The notes beneath the pieces are model-generated. The model saw nothing but the letters and a program-made list of their open reading frames with translations, had not been told where the DNA came from and ran no database searches. A stretch of 34,570 bases of DNA from a virus. The translations under genes were made by a program, and so were the position numbers. Below, piece by piece: positions 27,899 to 34,570 of this stretch (within the stretch, counting starts at the first letter, position 1; the number at the start of each line of letters is the position of its first letter). Location of the stretch: the IMG/VR virus record IMGVR_UViG_3300031951_000649, positions 1-34,570 of that record; one strand, written 5' to 3'.

Positions 27899-29386
27899 TT
27901 GAGCCTATATCGGGGACCCGGTGGGTCAGGAGACGCTACAAACGATGCTTCTAGTCAAGCAGTTTTAGCCACTGCTGCAGCAAACGCAGCAGAAGTATCT
28001 AAGAATCAAGCACAAGCATCTGCGTCAGCAGCATCAACCTCTGCCACAAACGCATCTAATTCAGCAACTGCAGCAGCTAGTTCAGCATCCTCTGCAGCAG
28101 CGTCAGTATCTAGTATTGGTACTTCGGTTAGTGATGCCGCAACTTCAGCAAGTAACGCCAGTACCTCAGCAACCAATGCTGCCTCGTCTGCGTCATCGGC
28201 ATCAACTTCTGCGACTAATGCAAGCAACAGTGCTTCATCAGCATCCACTAGCGCTAGTAATGCAAGCACATCGGCAAGCAATGCTTCCACCAGTGCTACC
28301 AATGCTTCTAACAGTGCTACAACCGCATCAACTGCAGCAACGAATGCTGGTACAAGCGAAACCAATGCTGCAGCATCTGCATCAACAGCATCGACTGCAG
28401 CAACCAATGCAAGTAACAGTGCTTCATCAGCATCAACCTCTGCAAGCAATGCCAGTTCTTCTGCATCATCTGCCTCGTCATCAGCATCCACTGCGACGAC
28501 ACAGGCAAGTAATGCTAGTACTTCGGCAACAAATGCAAGCAATAGTGCTTCAGCAGCGTCTACATCGGCAACCAATGCTAGTAACAGTGCGTCTACAGCA
28601 TCTACAGCAGCAACCAATGCTTCAGCAGCTCAGGTAGCAGCAGAAACCGCTAGAGACCAAACATTAACTGCTTACGATAACTTTGATGACAGGTACTTAG
28701 GAGCTAAGACTTCTGACCCTACACTCGATAACGATGGTAATGCCTTATTAGCTGGTGCTTTGTATTTCAATAGCTCTTTAGGCTATATGAAGGTGTATAC
28801 CGGCTCTGTCTGGGTAGATGCCTATGCTGCTGGAACCAGTTTCTTAGCCAAAGCAAACAATTTAAGCGATTTACCTGACGCATCTGTTGCACGAACCAAT
28901 CTTGGTTTAGCAATTGGTACTAATGTTCAGGCTTACGATGCAGATTTAGCAACGATTGCTGGTCTAACTCCCACCAATAACTATGCTATTATTGGTAATG
29001 GAACAAGCTGGACTTCTTCAGCATTGCCAGCAACAGGTGTAACTTCTGTAACAGGCACAGCACCGATTGTTTCTAGTGGCGGCACTACTCCAGCAATCTC
29101 GATACCAGCAGCAACTTCGAGTGTTAATGGTTACTTAACCAGCACAGATTGGTCAACATTTAATGCTAAACAAGCTGCTTTAGTTAGTGGCACAAACATC
29201 AAGACTGTTGGTGGTGTTAGTCTCCTAGGTTCTGGCGATGTAGGTACTCTAACAGTAGCTTATGGCGGAACTGGGGCTACCACGCTAACAGGATACATTA
29301 AAGGCTCTGGAACCAGTGCTTTTACAGCTAGTTCGACAATTCCGGGGTCAGATATTGATGGAACAATAGATGGTGGAAGTTTTTAA
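27899..29386 (+). CDS. Tail fibre protein with long Ser/Ala/Asn/Thr repeat shaft (TTG start)
   Basis: The start is TTG at 27899, with AGGAG 6-7 bases upstream (SLYRGPGGSGDATNDAS). Residues about 35-258 are an imperfect repeat built nearly only of Ser, Ala, Asn and Thr in units like SATNASN and STSASNA, as in the shaft of lambda-type side tail fibres (PF03335-like). The C-terminal 230 residues hold fibre-type modules: GALYFNSSLGYMKVYTGSVW, NNLSDLPDASVARTNLGL and VAYGGTGATTLTGYIKG. It probably forms a trimeric fibre that reaches toward the receptor. A minus-strand ORF over the repeat is an artefact of the skewed codon pattern. Confidence 0.9.
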   Translation: MSLYRGPGGSGDATNDASSQAVLATAAANAAEVSKNQAQASASAASTSATNASNSATAAASSASSAAASVSSIGTSVSDAATSASNASTSATNAASSASSASTSATNASNSASSASTSASNASTSASNASTSATNASNSATTASTAATNAGTSETNAAASASTASTAATNASNSASSASTSASNASSSASSASSSASTATTQASNASTSATNASNSASAASTSATNASNSASTASTAATNASAAQVAAETARDQTLTAYDNFDDRYLGAKTSDPTLDNDGNALLAGALYFNSSLGYMKVYTGSVWVDAYAAGTSFLAKANNLSDLPDASVARTNLGLAIGTNVQAYDADLATIAGLTPTNNYAIIGNGTSWTSSALPATGVTSVTGTAPIVSSGGTTPAISIPAATSSVNGYLTSTDWSTFNAKQAALVSGTNIKTVGGVSLLGSGDVGTLTVAYGGTGATTLTGYIKGSGTSAFTASSTIPGSDIDGTIDGGSF

Positions 29387-29393
29387 AAAAGAC

Positions 29394-29422
29394 TTGACAA
29401 AACAGTCAATTTGTGTTATCAT
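29394..29422 (+). promoter_or_regulatory. Extended -10 promoter within the tail genes
   Basis: TTGACA at 29394-29399, 17-base spacer, TGT-TATCAT (-10 at 29417-29422), 8 bases after the fibre stop. The start site would fall near 29429, only about 7 bases before the ATG at 29436, so the mRNA would be nearly leaderless. Confidence 0.8.
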
Positions 29423-29435
29423 TAGGAAATAAACT

Positions 29436-29939
29436 ATGCCTACAATCTTAAAACTTAAAAACAGTGTAACAACGACTGCTACACCTACCACTTTGGTGCA
29501 GGGTGAAGCCGCTGTTAACATTACCGACAAGAAAGTCTGGGTCGGTAACGCTGCGTCTTCTCCAGTTCAAATCTTAGGTGCTGGCGCAACAGTATCAGGA
29601 ACAACTTTAACCATGACCGGAGATGGTACTTTCTCTGGCACTGGTCAATTAAAAGTACCTGCAGGAACCACTGCACAGCGTAGCGGTTCCCCTGCTGCGG
29701 GTATGATGCGGTATAACTCCACCACTGGAACCTTTGAAGGTTATACAACTGCATGGGGTTCTATCGGCGGTGGCGCTACAGGTGCCGGTGGCGATGCAGT
29801 ATTCCAAGAGAACTCGCCTACTGTGACAACCTCTTACACACTTACAACAGGAAAAAATGCTATGTCTGTAGGTCCAATTACGATTAACGGTGGTGTAACA
29901 GTAACAGTTCCTTCTGGTGCTAGATGGGTAATATTATGA
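29436..29939 (+). CDS. Tail-associated structural protein (167 aa)
   Basis: Beta-rich and Thr/Gly-rich, starting MPTILKLKNSVTTTATPTTL and ending in GPITINGGVTVTVPSGARW. The N-terminal EAAVNITDKKVWVGN and middle SPAAGMMRYNSTTGTFEGYT are fibre-type modules seen at tail ends of many aquatic phages. No enzymatic motif. It is likely a short fibre or fibre-tip subunit. The next gene's start overlaps its stop as ATGA. Confidence 0.78.
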   Translation: MPTILKLKNSVTTTATPTTLVQGEAAVNITDKKVWVGNAASSPVQILGAGATVSGTTLTMTGDGTFSGTGQLKVPAGTTAQRSGSPAAGMMRYNSTTGTFEGYTTAWGSIGGGATGAGGDAVFQENSPTVTTSYTLTTGKNAMSVGPITINGGVTVTVPSGARWVIL

Positions 29940-30475
29940 GCATCATACTTCAAGGAAGCACATCAGGTAGCGTTACATTACAAGAACCAGCCGTTGCTGG
30001 TACTACTGTATTAACCTTACCAGCCGTATCAGGAACAGTTCTTACAACTACATCACCTAAAGCTGGTAATGTGATTCAGGTGGTTAGTGTAGCTAATAAA
30101 ACAGGAACAAGCACAACTGGAAATACTTATATTGCATCCACTTTAGCGGCATCAATTACTCCAACATCATCTAGTAGCAAAATATTAGTTTTTGGTCATT
30201 TTTATGTAAGAACAAGTGCTGGTGCTGTAAGTGCTACTGCAACCTTATACAGAAATTCAACTGATTTAACTTCAGGCAGTCTTGGTTTAACTTATGCTTA
30301 TGCCGCTTCTTCTAACTTAGAAATTACAGCTCCATTTTCTTATTTAGATTCTCCATCAACTACATCCAGCACTACTTATACTATTTATTTTAAAAGAAGT
30401 GATGCCGCTGGAACTGCCGCCATAGGAAACTCAAATATGGATTCTGTTATTACATTAATGGAGATTGCGGCATGA
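29936..30475 (+). CDS. Tail fibre-like structural protein (179 aa)
   Basis: I choose ATG at 29936 (MSIILQGSTSGSVTLQEP), which overlaps the preceding stop as ATGA; an ATG at 29924 would add four residues. The first 45 residues (GSVTLQEPAVAGTTVLTLPA) are a module repeated across phage tail proteins. The rest is a Ser/Thr-rich beta domain ending DSVITLMEIAA, typical of receptor-binding or fibre-tip proteins. It is followed by another ATGA-coupled gene. Confidence 0.78.
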   Translation: MSIILQGSTSGSVTLQEPAVAGTTVLTLPAVSGTVLTTTSPKAGNVIQVVSVANKTGTSTTGNTYIASTLAASITPTSSSSKILVFGHFYVRTSAGAVSATATLYRNSTDLTSGSLGLTYAYAASSNLEITAPFSYLDSPSTTSSTTYTIYFKRSDAAGTAAIGNSNMDSVITLMEIAA

Positions 30476-30756
30476 TAAATCATCAAGCAATTATTAATTT
30501 ATATCCGCAGATTGCGGTCATTCGTGATGACATCGCTTACGATGCAGACGGCAACGAGGTCGCATACGATAAAGATGCAGTACAGGCTTATGTAGATGCT
30601 CATGCTTATATTGCTAAACGAGCCGCAGAATACCCACCTATCACCGATTTTGTTGATGCTTATTATTGGGCGCAAAAAGGTAAGACAGAATTGATGGATG
30701 CGTATGTGGCTAAATGTGATGCTATTAAGCAAAAATTTCCTAAAGGGGTAGCATAA
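30472..30756 (+). CDS. Small tail-associated protein (94 aa)
   Basis: Starts MINHQAIINLYPQIAVIRDD and contains AYDADGNEVAYD, then a helical part AKRAAEYPPITDFVDAYYW and KCDAIKQKFPKG. The end segment 'EYP.I.D..DA..W...' is shared by small proteins encoded next to phage fibre genes (XkdW-like or fibre-assembly type). Both junctions overlap (ATGA before, one base after). Role in fibre assembly is inferred. Confidence 0.72.
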   Translation: MINHQAIINLYPQIAVIRDDIAYDADGNEVAYDKDAVQAYVDAHAYIAKRAAEYPPITDFVDAYYWAQKGKTELMDAYVAKCDAIKQKFPKGVA

Positions 30757-31382
30757 TGTCCGTATTGATAAATGCCAGCACCAGCACAGGACTGGTTCAA
30801 AGTGCCGATACAAGCGGTGAGATTGAACTTCAATCCAACGGCACAACTGCACTAAAAGTAAACACCAACGAGGGTATTCAAATCCTAAACTGCTTGGGTG
30901 TGGGTAACGCTACCCCATCTACTAGCGGTGCTGGTATTACATTTCCAGCTACCCAATCAGCAAGCACAGACGCTAATACGCTAGATGATTATGAAGAAGG
31001 TACTTATGTCCCAACCCCTAATACAAATTTAACTCTTGTTAGTGGAGTTAGCACTTTTCAATATATAAAAATTGGAAAAAAAGTAACAATTTCTGGTTTG
31101 CTTCAAGTTTCATCTGTTTCAAGCACTAATGGAGTAAGTCTTTCTTTGCCATTTCAAGTATCTCAAGCTCCATCAAACGGAACTATTTCTACTTGTAGTT
31201 ATTGCATGACAAATAATGTCAATATTGGAGATGCTGGATTAGCAACTTATTCATTTTCGGTAGCAACCGAAGTACAGTTTTATAAAATAAACAATAATGC
31301 ATCTTGGGGTAGGCTTACCAATTCAGATTTAGCGGCAGGAGATGAAATTTATATAAATATGTCTTACATCGCTGTTGCGTAA
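30756..31382 (+). CDS. Tail fibre-like protein (208 aa)
   Basis: Starts MSVLINASTSTGLVQSADTS and has the tail module GEIELQSNGTTALKVN followed by SGAGITFPATQSASTDANTL and DDYEEGTYVP, a set I associate with structural fibre proteins of aquatic phages. The C-terminal 110 residues form a beta-rich domain (GKKVTISGLLQV ... GDEIYINMSYIAV) likely to be the binding tip. Coupled to the preceding gene by a one-base overlap. Confidence 0.8.
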   Translation: MSVLINASTSTGLVQSADTSGEIELQSNGTTALKVNTNEGIQILNCLGVGNATPSTSGAGITFPATQSASTDANTLDDYEEGTYVPTPNTNLTLVSGVSTFQYIKIGKKVTISGLLQVSSVSSTNGVSLSLPFQVSQAPSNGTISTCSYCMTNNVNIGDAGLATYSFSVATEVQFYKINNNASWGRLTNSDLAAGDEIYINMSYIAVA

Positions 31383-31397
31383 TAAAAGGATATTTAA

Positions 31398-31658
31398 ATG
31401 GCACTTACAGAACGAAACGAAATTGACAAAATTGAAATTGTTGGACTTAGCGTTATTCAAGTTCGTCAGGCTACCATTATTGAACGAGATGGCGAGTTTG
31501 TATCTCGCACCTTTCATCGCTGGGTATTAACTCCTGATATGGATATTAGCGACCAAGAGCAAAAGGTTAAAGACATTGCTAATGCGGCATGGACACCCGA
31601 AGTTTGCCAAGCATACGAAACATTTAAGGCTGAACAAGCCAATAAGTTAGGAGCGTAA
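31398..31658 (+). CDS. Small conserved tail-region protein (86 aa)
   Basis: Starts MALTERNEIDKIEIVG and contains a strand pair LSVIQVRQATIIERDGEFV and RTFHRWVLTPD, then a helix ending VCQAYETFKAEQA. Short proteins with 'R.A..I..DG......HR..L.P..D' occur between fibre genes in many phages, with no proven role. AAAGGA precedes the ATG. Confidence 0.75.
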   Translation: MALTERNEIDKIEIVGLSVIQVRQATIIERDGEFVSRTFHRWVLTPDMDISDQEQKVKDIANAAWTPEVCQAYETFKAEQANKLGA

Positions 31659-31659
31659 G

Positions 31660-32178
31660 ATGCCAATTACCTTAGACGGCACAGCACAACGCTTTAATGA
31701 AGCGTTTGAGTACCGCAATGGCGAACTGTATTGGAAGATTAATACCAATCCATCAAAGCATTTAATAGGTAAGCGTGCTGGTTGTATGTCTAGTATGTAT
31801 GGCGTAGTAAACCTAGATGGTCAGGCTTACTGTATCCATAAGGTAATTTTCTGTATGCATCATGGTTATATGCCTGAGGTGGTTGACCATATTAACGGAG
31901 TTAAAAAAGACCACAGAATTGAAAACTTGCGTGCCGCTAATCACCAATCAAATAATTGGAATAAGTTTGTGCAAAGCAACAATAAATTAAGAATAAAAAA
32001 CATTAGCTGGAACAAACAAAATAGAAAATATTGGGTGCAAATTACTCAAAGTAGAAAGAAGGTTTACAGTCAAATGTTTGATGATTTAGAACTTGCCGAA
32101 TTGGTCGCTGTAATGGCAAGAGAAAAATATCATGGCGAGTTTGCCAATCATGGATATAAGGAGCAATTATGGCGATAA
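31660..32178 (+). CDS. HNH endonuclease with AP2-like DNA-binding domain
   Basis: The 172-aa protein has the HNH_3 core VVDHINGVKKDHRIENLR (Asp76, His77, Asn80, His85) followed by NWNKF, and then an AP2-like domain (about 113-162: ISWNKQNRKYWVQI ... LAELVAVMAREKYHGEFA). Free-standing HNH/AP2 proteins in phages are usually homing endonucleases that spread themselves. The first eight residues (MPITLDGT) look like the start of the downstream tail gene (MAITLNGD) and not like other HNH N-termini. Its end overlaps that gene by 10 bases and supplies its AAGGAG site. Confidence 0.9.
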   Translation: MPITLDGTAQRFNEAFEYRNGELYWKINTNPSKHLIGKRAGCMSSMYGVVNLDGQAYCIHKVIFCMHHGYMPEVVDHINGVKKDHRIENLRAANHQSNNWNKFVQSNNKLRIKNISWNKQNRKYWVQITQSRKKVYSQMFDDLELAELVAVMAREKYHGEFANHGYKEQLWR

Positions 32179-33299
32179 CGCTAAATGGCGATACTGGAAT
32201 TACAACACCGACATATAACGGCAATACAACTGCTGAGTATTTAGTTCCTGTTACATCATTCAAAAATAAATTAATAAATGGACAGTTTCAGATTGACCAA
32301 AGAAACGCTGGTGCAAGCGTTAGTGTAAGTGGCGGTGCATACACATTAGACAGATGGAACTATGACCCAAGCGCATCGCTTAGTTGGTACACATTTCAAC
32401 AAAATGGTGGTTCAGTTACTCCTCCCGCTGGATTTTCTAATTATTTAGGAATTACAAGTACAGGAGCAAATACACCAACATCTGGTCAATTTAGTGTTGT
32501 TGCTCAATATATTGAAGGTTTTAATACGGCAGATTTGGCTTTTGGTACTGCTAATGCCGTAGCTGTTACATTATCGTTTTGGATTCGCTCTAGTTTGACT
32601 GGAACTTTTGGTGGAGCTTTGCAAAATTCAGCAGTAAATCGTTCTTATCCATTTACATATACTATTTCTTCAGCTAATACTTGGGAAAAAAAGTCAATTA
32701 CTATTGCTGGTGATACATCGGGAACATGGATTGGAGCAACTAATGGTGTTGGTTTAAGACTTGTATTTAATTTAGGAACTGGCTCTACATATCAAGGAAC
32801 TGCTGGTGCTTGGGCTGGTGCTGATTATCGCTCGGCTACAGGAGCGACAAATATTTCTGCCACGAATGGTGCTACATGGTATGTGACGGGTGTGCAATTA
32901 GAAAAAGGCTCTACAGCTACTAGCTTTGATTACAGAAGTATTGGAACTGAATTAGCTTTGTGTCAGAGGTATTATCAAAAATCATACGCACAGGCAACTG
33001 TACCTGGTACATCAATTGGAATAAATGAAACAATACAATTTTCTTTTGGTACGGCTGGAAGTGGAATTATTGGTACATTTGTTAATTTTCCAACAACAAT
33101 GAGAGCAGACCCAACGCTTACTGTATATGACATTGCTGGAAATTCAGCTAGAGTAACCATACTTGATACTGGTGCGACAAGCACAAATAACATCACTTTA
33201 AATACTTCAAACGGAACACAAACAAGAATGATGGTTAGAATATTTGGCACTTCTGCCGCTGGTATGTGTTTTATGTATCAAGTTTCTGCGGAGTTATAA
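32169..33299 (+). CDS. Receptor-binding tail fibre protein with jelly-roll-like domain (376 aa)
   Basis: A short N-terminal module (MAITLNGDTGITTPTYNG) is followed by FKNKLINGQFQIDQRN and TLDRWNY, the start of a beta-sandwich domain (about 35-255) resembling carbohydrate-binding modules. That domain closes with YVTGVQLEKGSTATSFDYRS and LALCQRYYQKS. The C-terminal 100 residues are another beta-rich domain. This order is common in phage tail proteins thought to bind cell-surface sugars. AAGGAG lies inside the HNH gene, 6 bases before the ATG. Confidence 0.85.
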   Translation: MAITLNGDTGITTPTYNGNTTAEYLVPVTSFKNKLINGQFQIDQRNAGASVSVSGGAYTLDRWNYDPSASLSWYTFQQNGGSVTPPAGFSNYLGITSTGANTPTSGQFSVVAQYIEGFNTADLAFGTANAVAVTLSFWIRSSLTGTFGGALQNSAVNRSYPFTYTISSANTWEKKSITIAGDTSGTWIGATNGVGLRLVFNLGTGSTYQGTAGAWAGADYRSATGATNISATNGATWYVTGVQLEKGSTATSFDYRSIGTELALCQRYYQKSYAQATVPGTSIGINETIQFSFGTAGSGIIGTFVNFPTTMRADPTLTVYDIAGNSARVTILDTGATSTNNITLNTSNGTQTRMMVRIFGTSAAGMCFMYQVSAEL

Positions 33300-33482
33300 A
33301 TGTATAAATTAACTAACTATGAAAATGTAATTCGTTTATCTGACAACGCATACATCCCATTTGACCCAGCCAACACCGATTACCAAGCCTTTAAAAAAGA
33401 AGTTTTAGCTGGTGCAGAACTGCAAGATGCCGATGGTAATGTGATGACGGATTCTGCGGAGTATGTAAGGACATTGCCGTGA
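33300..33482 (+). CDS. Small tail-region protein (60 aa)
   Basis: Starts MYKLTNYENVIRLSDNAYIP and has the core FDPANTDYQAFKKEVLAG. Short proteins with the 'I.L.D.A.IP.DPAN.DY..' pattern are encoded after fibre genes in many phages and have no proven role. It begins directly after the fibre stop and ends in a GTGA overlap with the next gene. Confidence 0.78.
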   Translation: MYKLTNYENVIRLSDNAYIPFDPANTDYQAFKKEVLAGAELQDADGNVMTDSAEYVRTLP

Positions 33483-33631
33483 CAGAAGCAGAATTAAAAC
33501 TCCTCAGTCACGAAGAAGTCTGTAAAGTTCGATACGAACAGATACACGCTAGACTAAAGAGACTAGAACAGATTCTCCTCGGTACTGCTGGATTCATTAT
33601 TGTAACACTACTAACATTAGTGCTTAAATGA
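33479..33631 (+). CDS. Small XhlA-like membrane protein (50 aa, GTG start)
   Basis: Found in the gap. GTG at 33479 overlaps the preceding stop, and the stop overlaps the next ATG. The product starts TEAELKLLSHEEVCKVRYE, has a basic helix ARLKRLEQIL and one C-terminal membrane span (about 33-49). This layout resembles XhlA-type small proteins linked to phage holins. The lysis genes lie elsewhere, so a role as second holin, antiholin or tail-associated membrane protein is open. Confidence 0.75.
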   Translation: MTEAELKLLSHEEVCKVRYEQIHARLKRLEQILLGTAGFIIVTLLTLVLK

Positions 33632-33975
33632 GACCAATATCGGTTGGTAAAAACTTAGTAGCTAACACCAAGACTACTTTGTACACAGTTCCCATTCAGA
33701 ATATCGGTAAGTGGAATCTGTTGTATGCGGTTAATAATTCTACTTCAGCAAAAACATTCAGTGCATGGTGGTATGACTACAGCACCAATACTGAGATTGC
33801 TATTGTGCAGGATTATCCATTAACTGCTAAATCGTTCTTAAAGATTGATGGCGGAGCATACACTTTGCTAGAAGAAAGAGATGAGATTCGAGTACAGTCT
33901 GAAACTGGCTCAACCGCATCTGTTGTTGTTACGATTGAGCAAGAATATACATCTGTTAAACAACACGGAGGTTAA
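33628..33975 (+). CDS. Small virion-associated beta protein (115 aa)
   Basis: Starts [20 protein letters not shown] and is strand-rich ([20 protein letters not shown], then [30 protein letters not shown]). Similar short proteins follow fibre genes in aquatic phages. ATGA overlap with the preceding gene. Function unknown; structural role likely from context. Confidence 0.75.
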   Translation: MRPISVGKNLVANTKTTLYTVPIQNIGKWNLLYAVNNSTSAKTFSAWWYDYSTNTEIAIVQDYPLTAKSFLKIDGGAYTLLEERDEIRVQSETGSTASVVVTIEQEYTSVKQHGG

Positions 33976-33977
33976 TA

Positions 33978-34118
33978 ATGCCACTCGCTAAAGGTAAATC
34001 ACAGAAGACAATCAGTAAGAATATCTCTAAACTGGTTAAAGAAGGTCGTCCTCAGAAGCAAGCTGTTGCAATTTCATTATCAGTAGCTAAAGTATCTAAA
34101 CCTAAGAAAAGGAAATAA
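33978..34118 (+). CDS. Short basic protein, DUF6496-like (46 aa)
   Basis: Starts [19 protein letters not shown] and contains [17 protein letters not shown], a motif of short phage proteins of the DUF6496 kind. About a quarter of the residues are Lys or Arg. It begins 2 bases after the preceding stop and ends one base before the next ATG. Its charge fits nucleic-acid binding or packaging with DNA; role unknown. Confidence 0.78.
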   Translation: MPLAKGKSQKTISKNISKLVKEGRPQKQAVAISLSVAKVSKPKKRK

Positions 34119-34119
34119 T

Positions 34120-34266
34120 ATGCCAATGGTAAAAGACAAGAAGTTCCCTTACACCGCTAAAGGTAAGAAGGAAGCTAAGACATACGCTAAGAAGACTGGT
34201 GCTAAAGTAAGCACTGCCCCAAAGGCTAAACCCATGAAGAAGATGGGAGCTATGCGTGGCTACTAA
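34120..34266 (+). CDS. Short Lys/Ala-rich protein (48 aa)
   Basis: Starts MPMVKDKKFPYTAKGKKEA and continues with KTYAKKTGAKV and a Met/Lys-rich end (KPMKKMGAMRGY). Strongly basic, probably disordered until bound. The phrase 'KFPYTAKGKKEAK' recurs in short phage proteins next to tail genes. The next gene starts inside its 3' end. Function unknown. Confidence 0.75.
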   Translation: MPMVKDKKFPYTAKGKKEAKTYAKKTGAKVSTAPKAKPMKKMGAMRGY

Positions 34267-34411
34267 GCCGGGTCTCTATGCCAATATCGCCGCCAAGCGT
34301 CGTCGTATCAAGGCTGGCTCAGGCGAGAAGATGCGTAAAGTAGGCAGCAAAGGCGCACCTTCGGCGCAGGACTTTAAAGACGCTGCTAAAACAGCTAAGA
34401 AGAAGAAATAA
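34256..34411 (+). CDS. Short basic protein, 'ATKPGLYANI' type (51 aa, GTG start)
   Basis: GTG at 34256 lies 11 bases inside the previous gene. The product reads ATKPGLYANIAAKRRRI, then GSGEKMRKVGSKGAPS and a Lys run. I recognise this as a short protein type common in aquatic phages, without known function. The stop overlaps the next ATG by one base. Confidence 0.78.
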   Translation: MATKPGLYANIAAKRRRIKAGSGEKMRKVGSKGAPSAQDFKDAAKTAKKKK

Positions 34412-34570
34412 TGCCTAAGAAGGAATACCAGAATCCTGAAGGGGGTTTAAACGCCAAAGGAAGGGCTTATTTCAAGCGAACTGAAGGAGCTAACCTCAAA
34501 CCTCCAGTTTCGGCTAAAGCGGCTGCAAAGTCCCCTAAAGCAGCTAAAAGGCGTAAGTCTTTTTGTGCAA
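34411..34570 (+). CDS. Short basic protein, DUF6321-like (3' end outside window)
   Basis: Starts MPKKEYQNPEGGLNAKGRAY and goes on FKRTEGANLKPPVS, AAAKSPKAAKRRKSF before the window ends at residue 53. The LNAKGRAYFKR...GANLKPPV...SPKAAKRRKSFCA string fits DUF6321-type phage proteins. It is truncated on the right. Confidence 0.8.
   Translation, partial: MPKKEYQNPEGGLNAKGRAYFKRTEGANLKPPVSAKAAAKSPKAAKRRKSFCA

Noticed and set aside
28006-28617. 203-codon open frame on the minus strand over the tail fibre
   Set aside because: It mirrors the Ser/Ala repeat and gives an Ala/Val/Asp/Leu repeat of no plausible protein type; the plus frame is clearly coding.

Overview
This window is most of the genome of a tailed double-stranded DNA phage (Caudoviricetes). 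It looks like a lytic, short-tailed (podovirus-like) phage of a Gram-negative host. The reasons are a compact gene layout, a terminase / portal / scaffold / capsid cluster, Gly/Ala-rich internal virion (ejection) protein candidates, a T7-like replication set (family A DNA polymerase, fused primase-helicase, gp2.5-like SSB, 5'-3' exonuclease) and a holin-endolysin cassette. I see no integrase, repressor, tRNA, CRISPR array or insertion sequence. I also see no T7-type single-subunit RNA polymerase; instead there are several sigma70-type promoters, so host RNA polymerase probably reads the genome. Gene content resembles uncultured freshwater or marine phages, but the host cannot be named from this sequence. 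Both ends cut through genes. No tail tube or adaptor genes are recognised, so they probably lie outside the window.

Layout: (1) 1-5758, rightward: three large putative internal virion proteins, a coiled-coil membrane protein, a 3TM-type holin and an M15 peptidase endolysin. (2) 5801-5825: a strong leftward terminator in the convergent gap. (3) 17332 down to 5847, leftward: one operon of about 24 tightly overlapping genes. It holds B12-dependent ribonucleotide reductase, DUF3310, an RNase H-fold exonuclease with a zinc ribbon, a PD-(D/E)xK nuclease, flap exonuclease, SSB, DNA polymerase, primase-helicase and many small unknowns. A sigma70-like promoter with three 17-bp-spaced repeats sits at its head. 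(4) 20671 down to 17507, leftward: about 14 small, mostly acidic unknown genes. Five of them (26-59 aa) were found by reading the gaps directly. (5) 20672-21614: a 0.94-kb noncoding control region with iteron-like repeats, inverted operator-like sites, a hairpin-rich segment and the promoter for the structural genes. It is the best origin/switch candidate here. (6) 21615-34570, rightward: small and large terminase, portal, small accessory genes, scaffold, major capsid, a terminator, then tail-fibre and receptor-binding genes, an HNH endonuclease, and a cassette of short lysine/alanine-rich proteins running off the right edge.

The genes fit one lytic programme. The leftward genes convert ribonucleotides to dNTPs, replicate and process DNA, and carry unknown early functions. 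The rightward genes package DNA, build capsid and tail, eject DNA and lyse the cell. The most notable points are the control region, promoters that share an extended -10 and a 17-bp spacer, a perfect consensus promoter pointing antisense into the small-gene block, a corrected TTG start for the primase-helicase, a long out-of-frame overlap between a nuclease and its neighbour, and an HNH gene whose first codons resemble those of the downstream tail gene.
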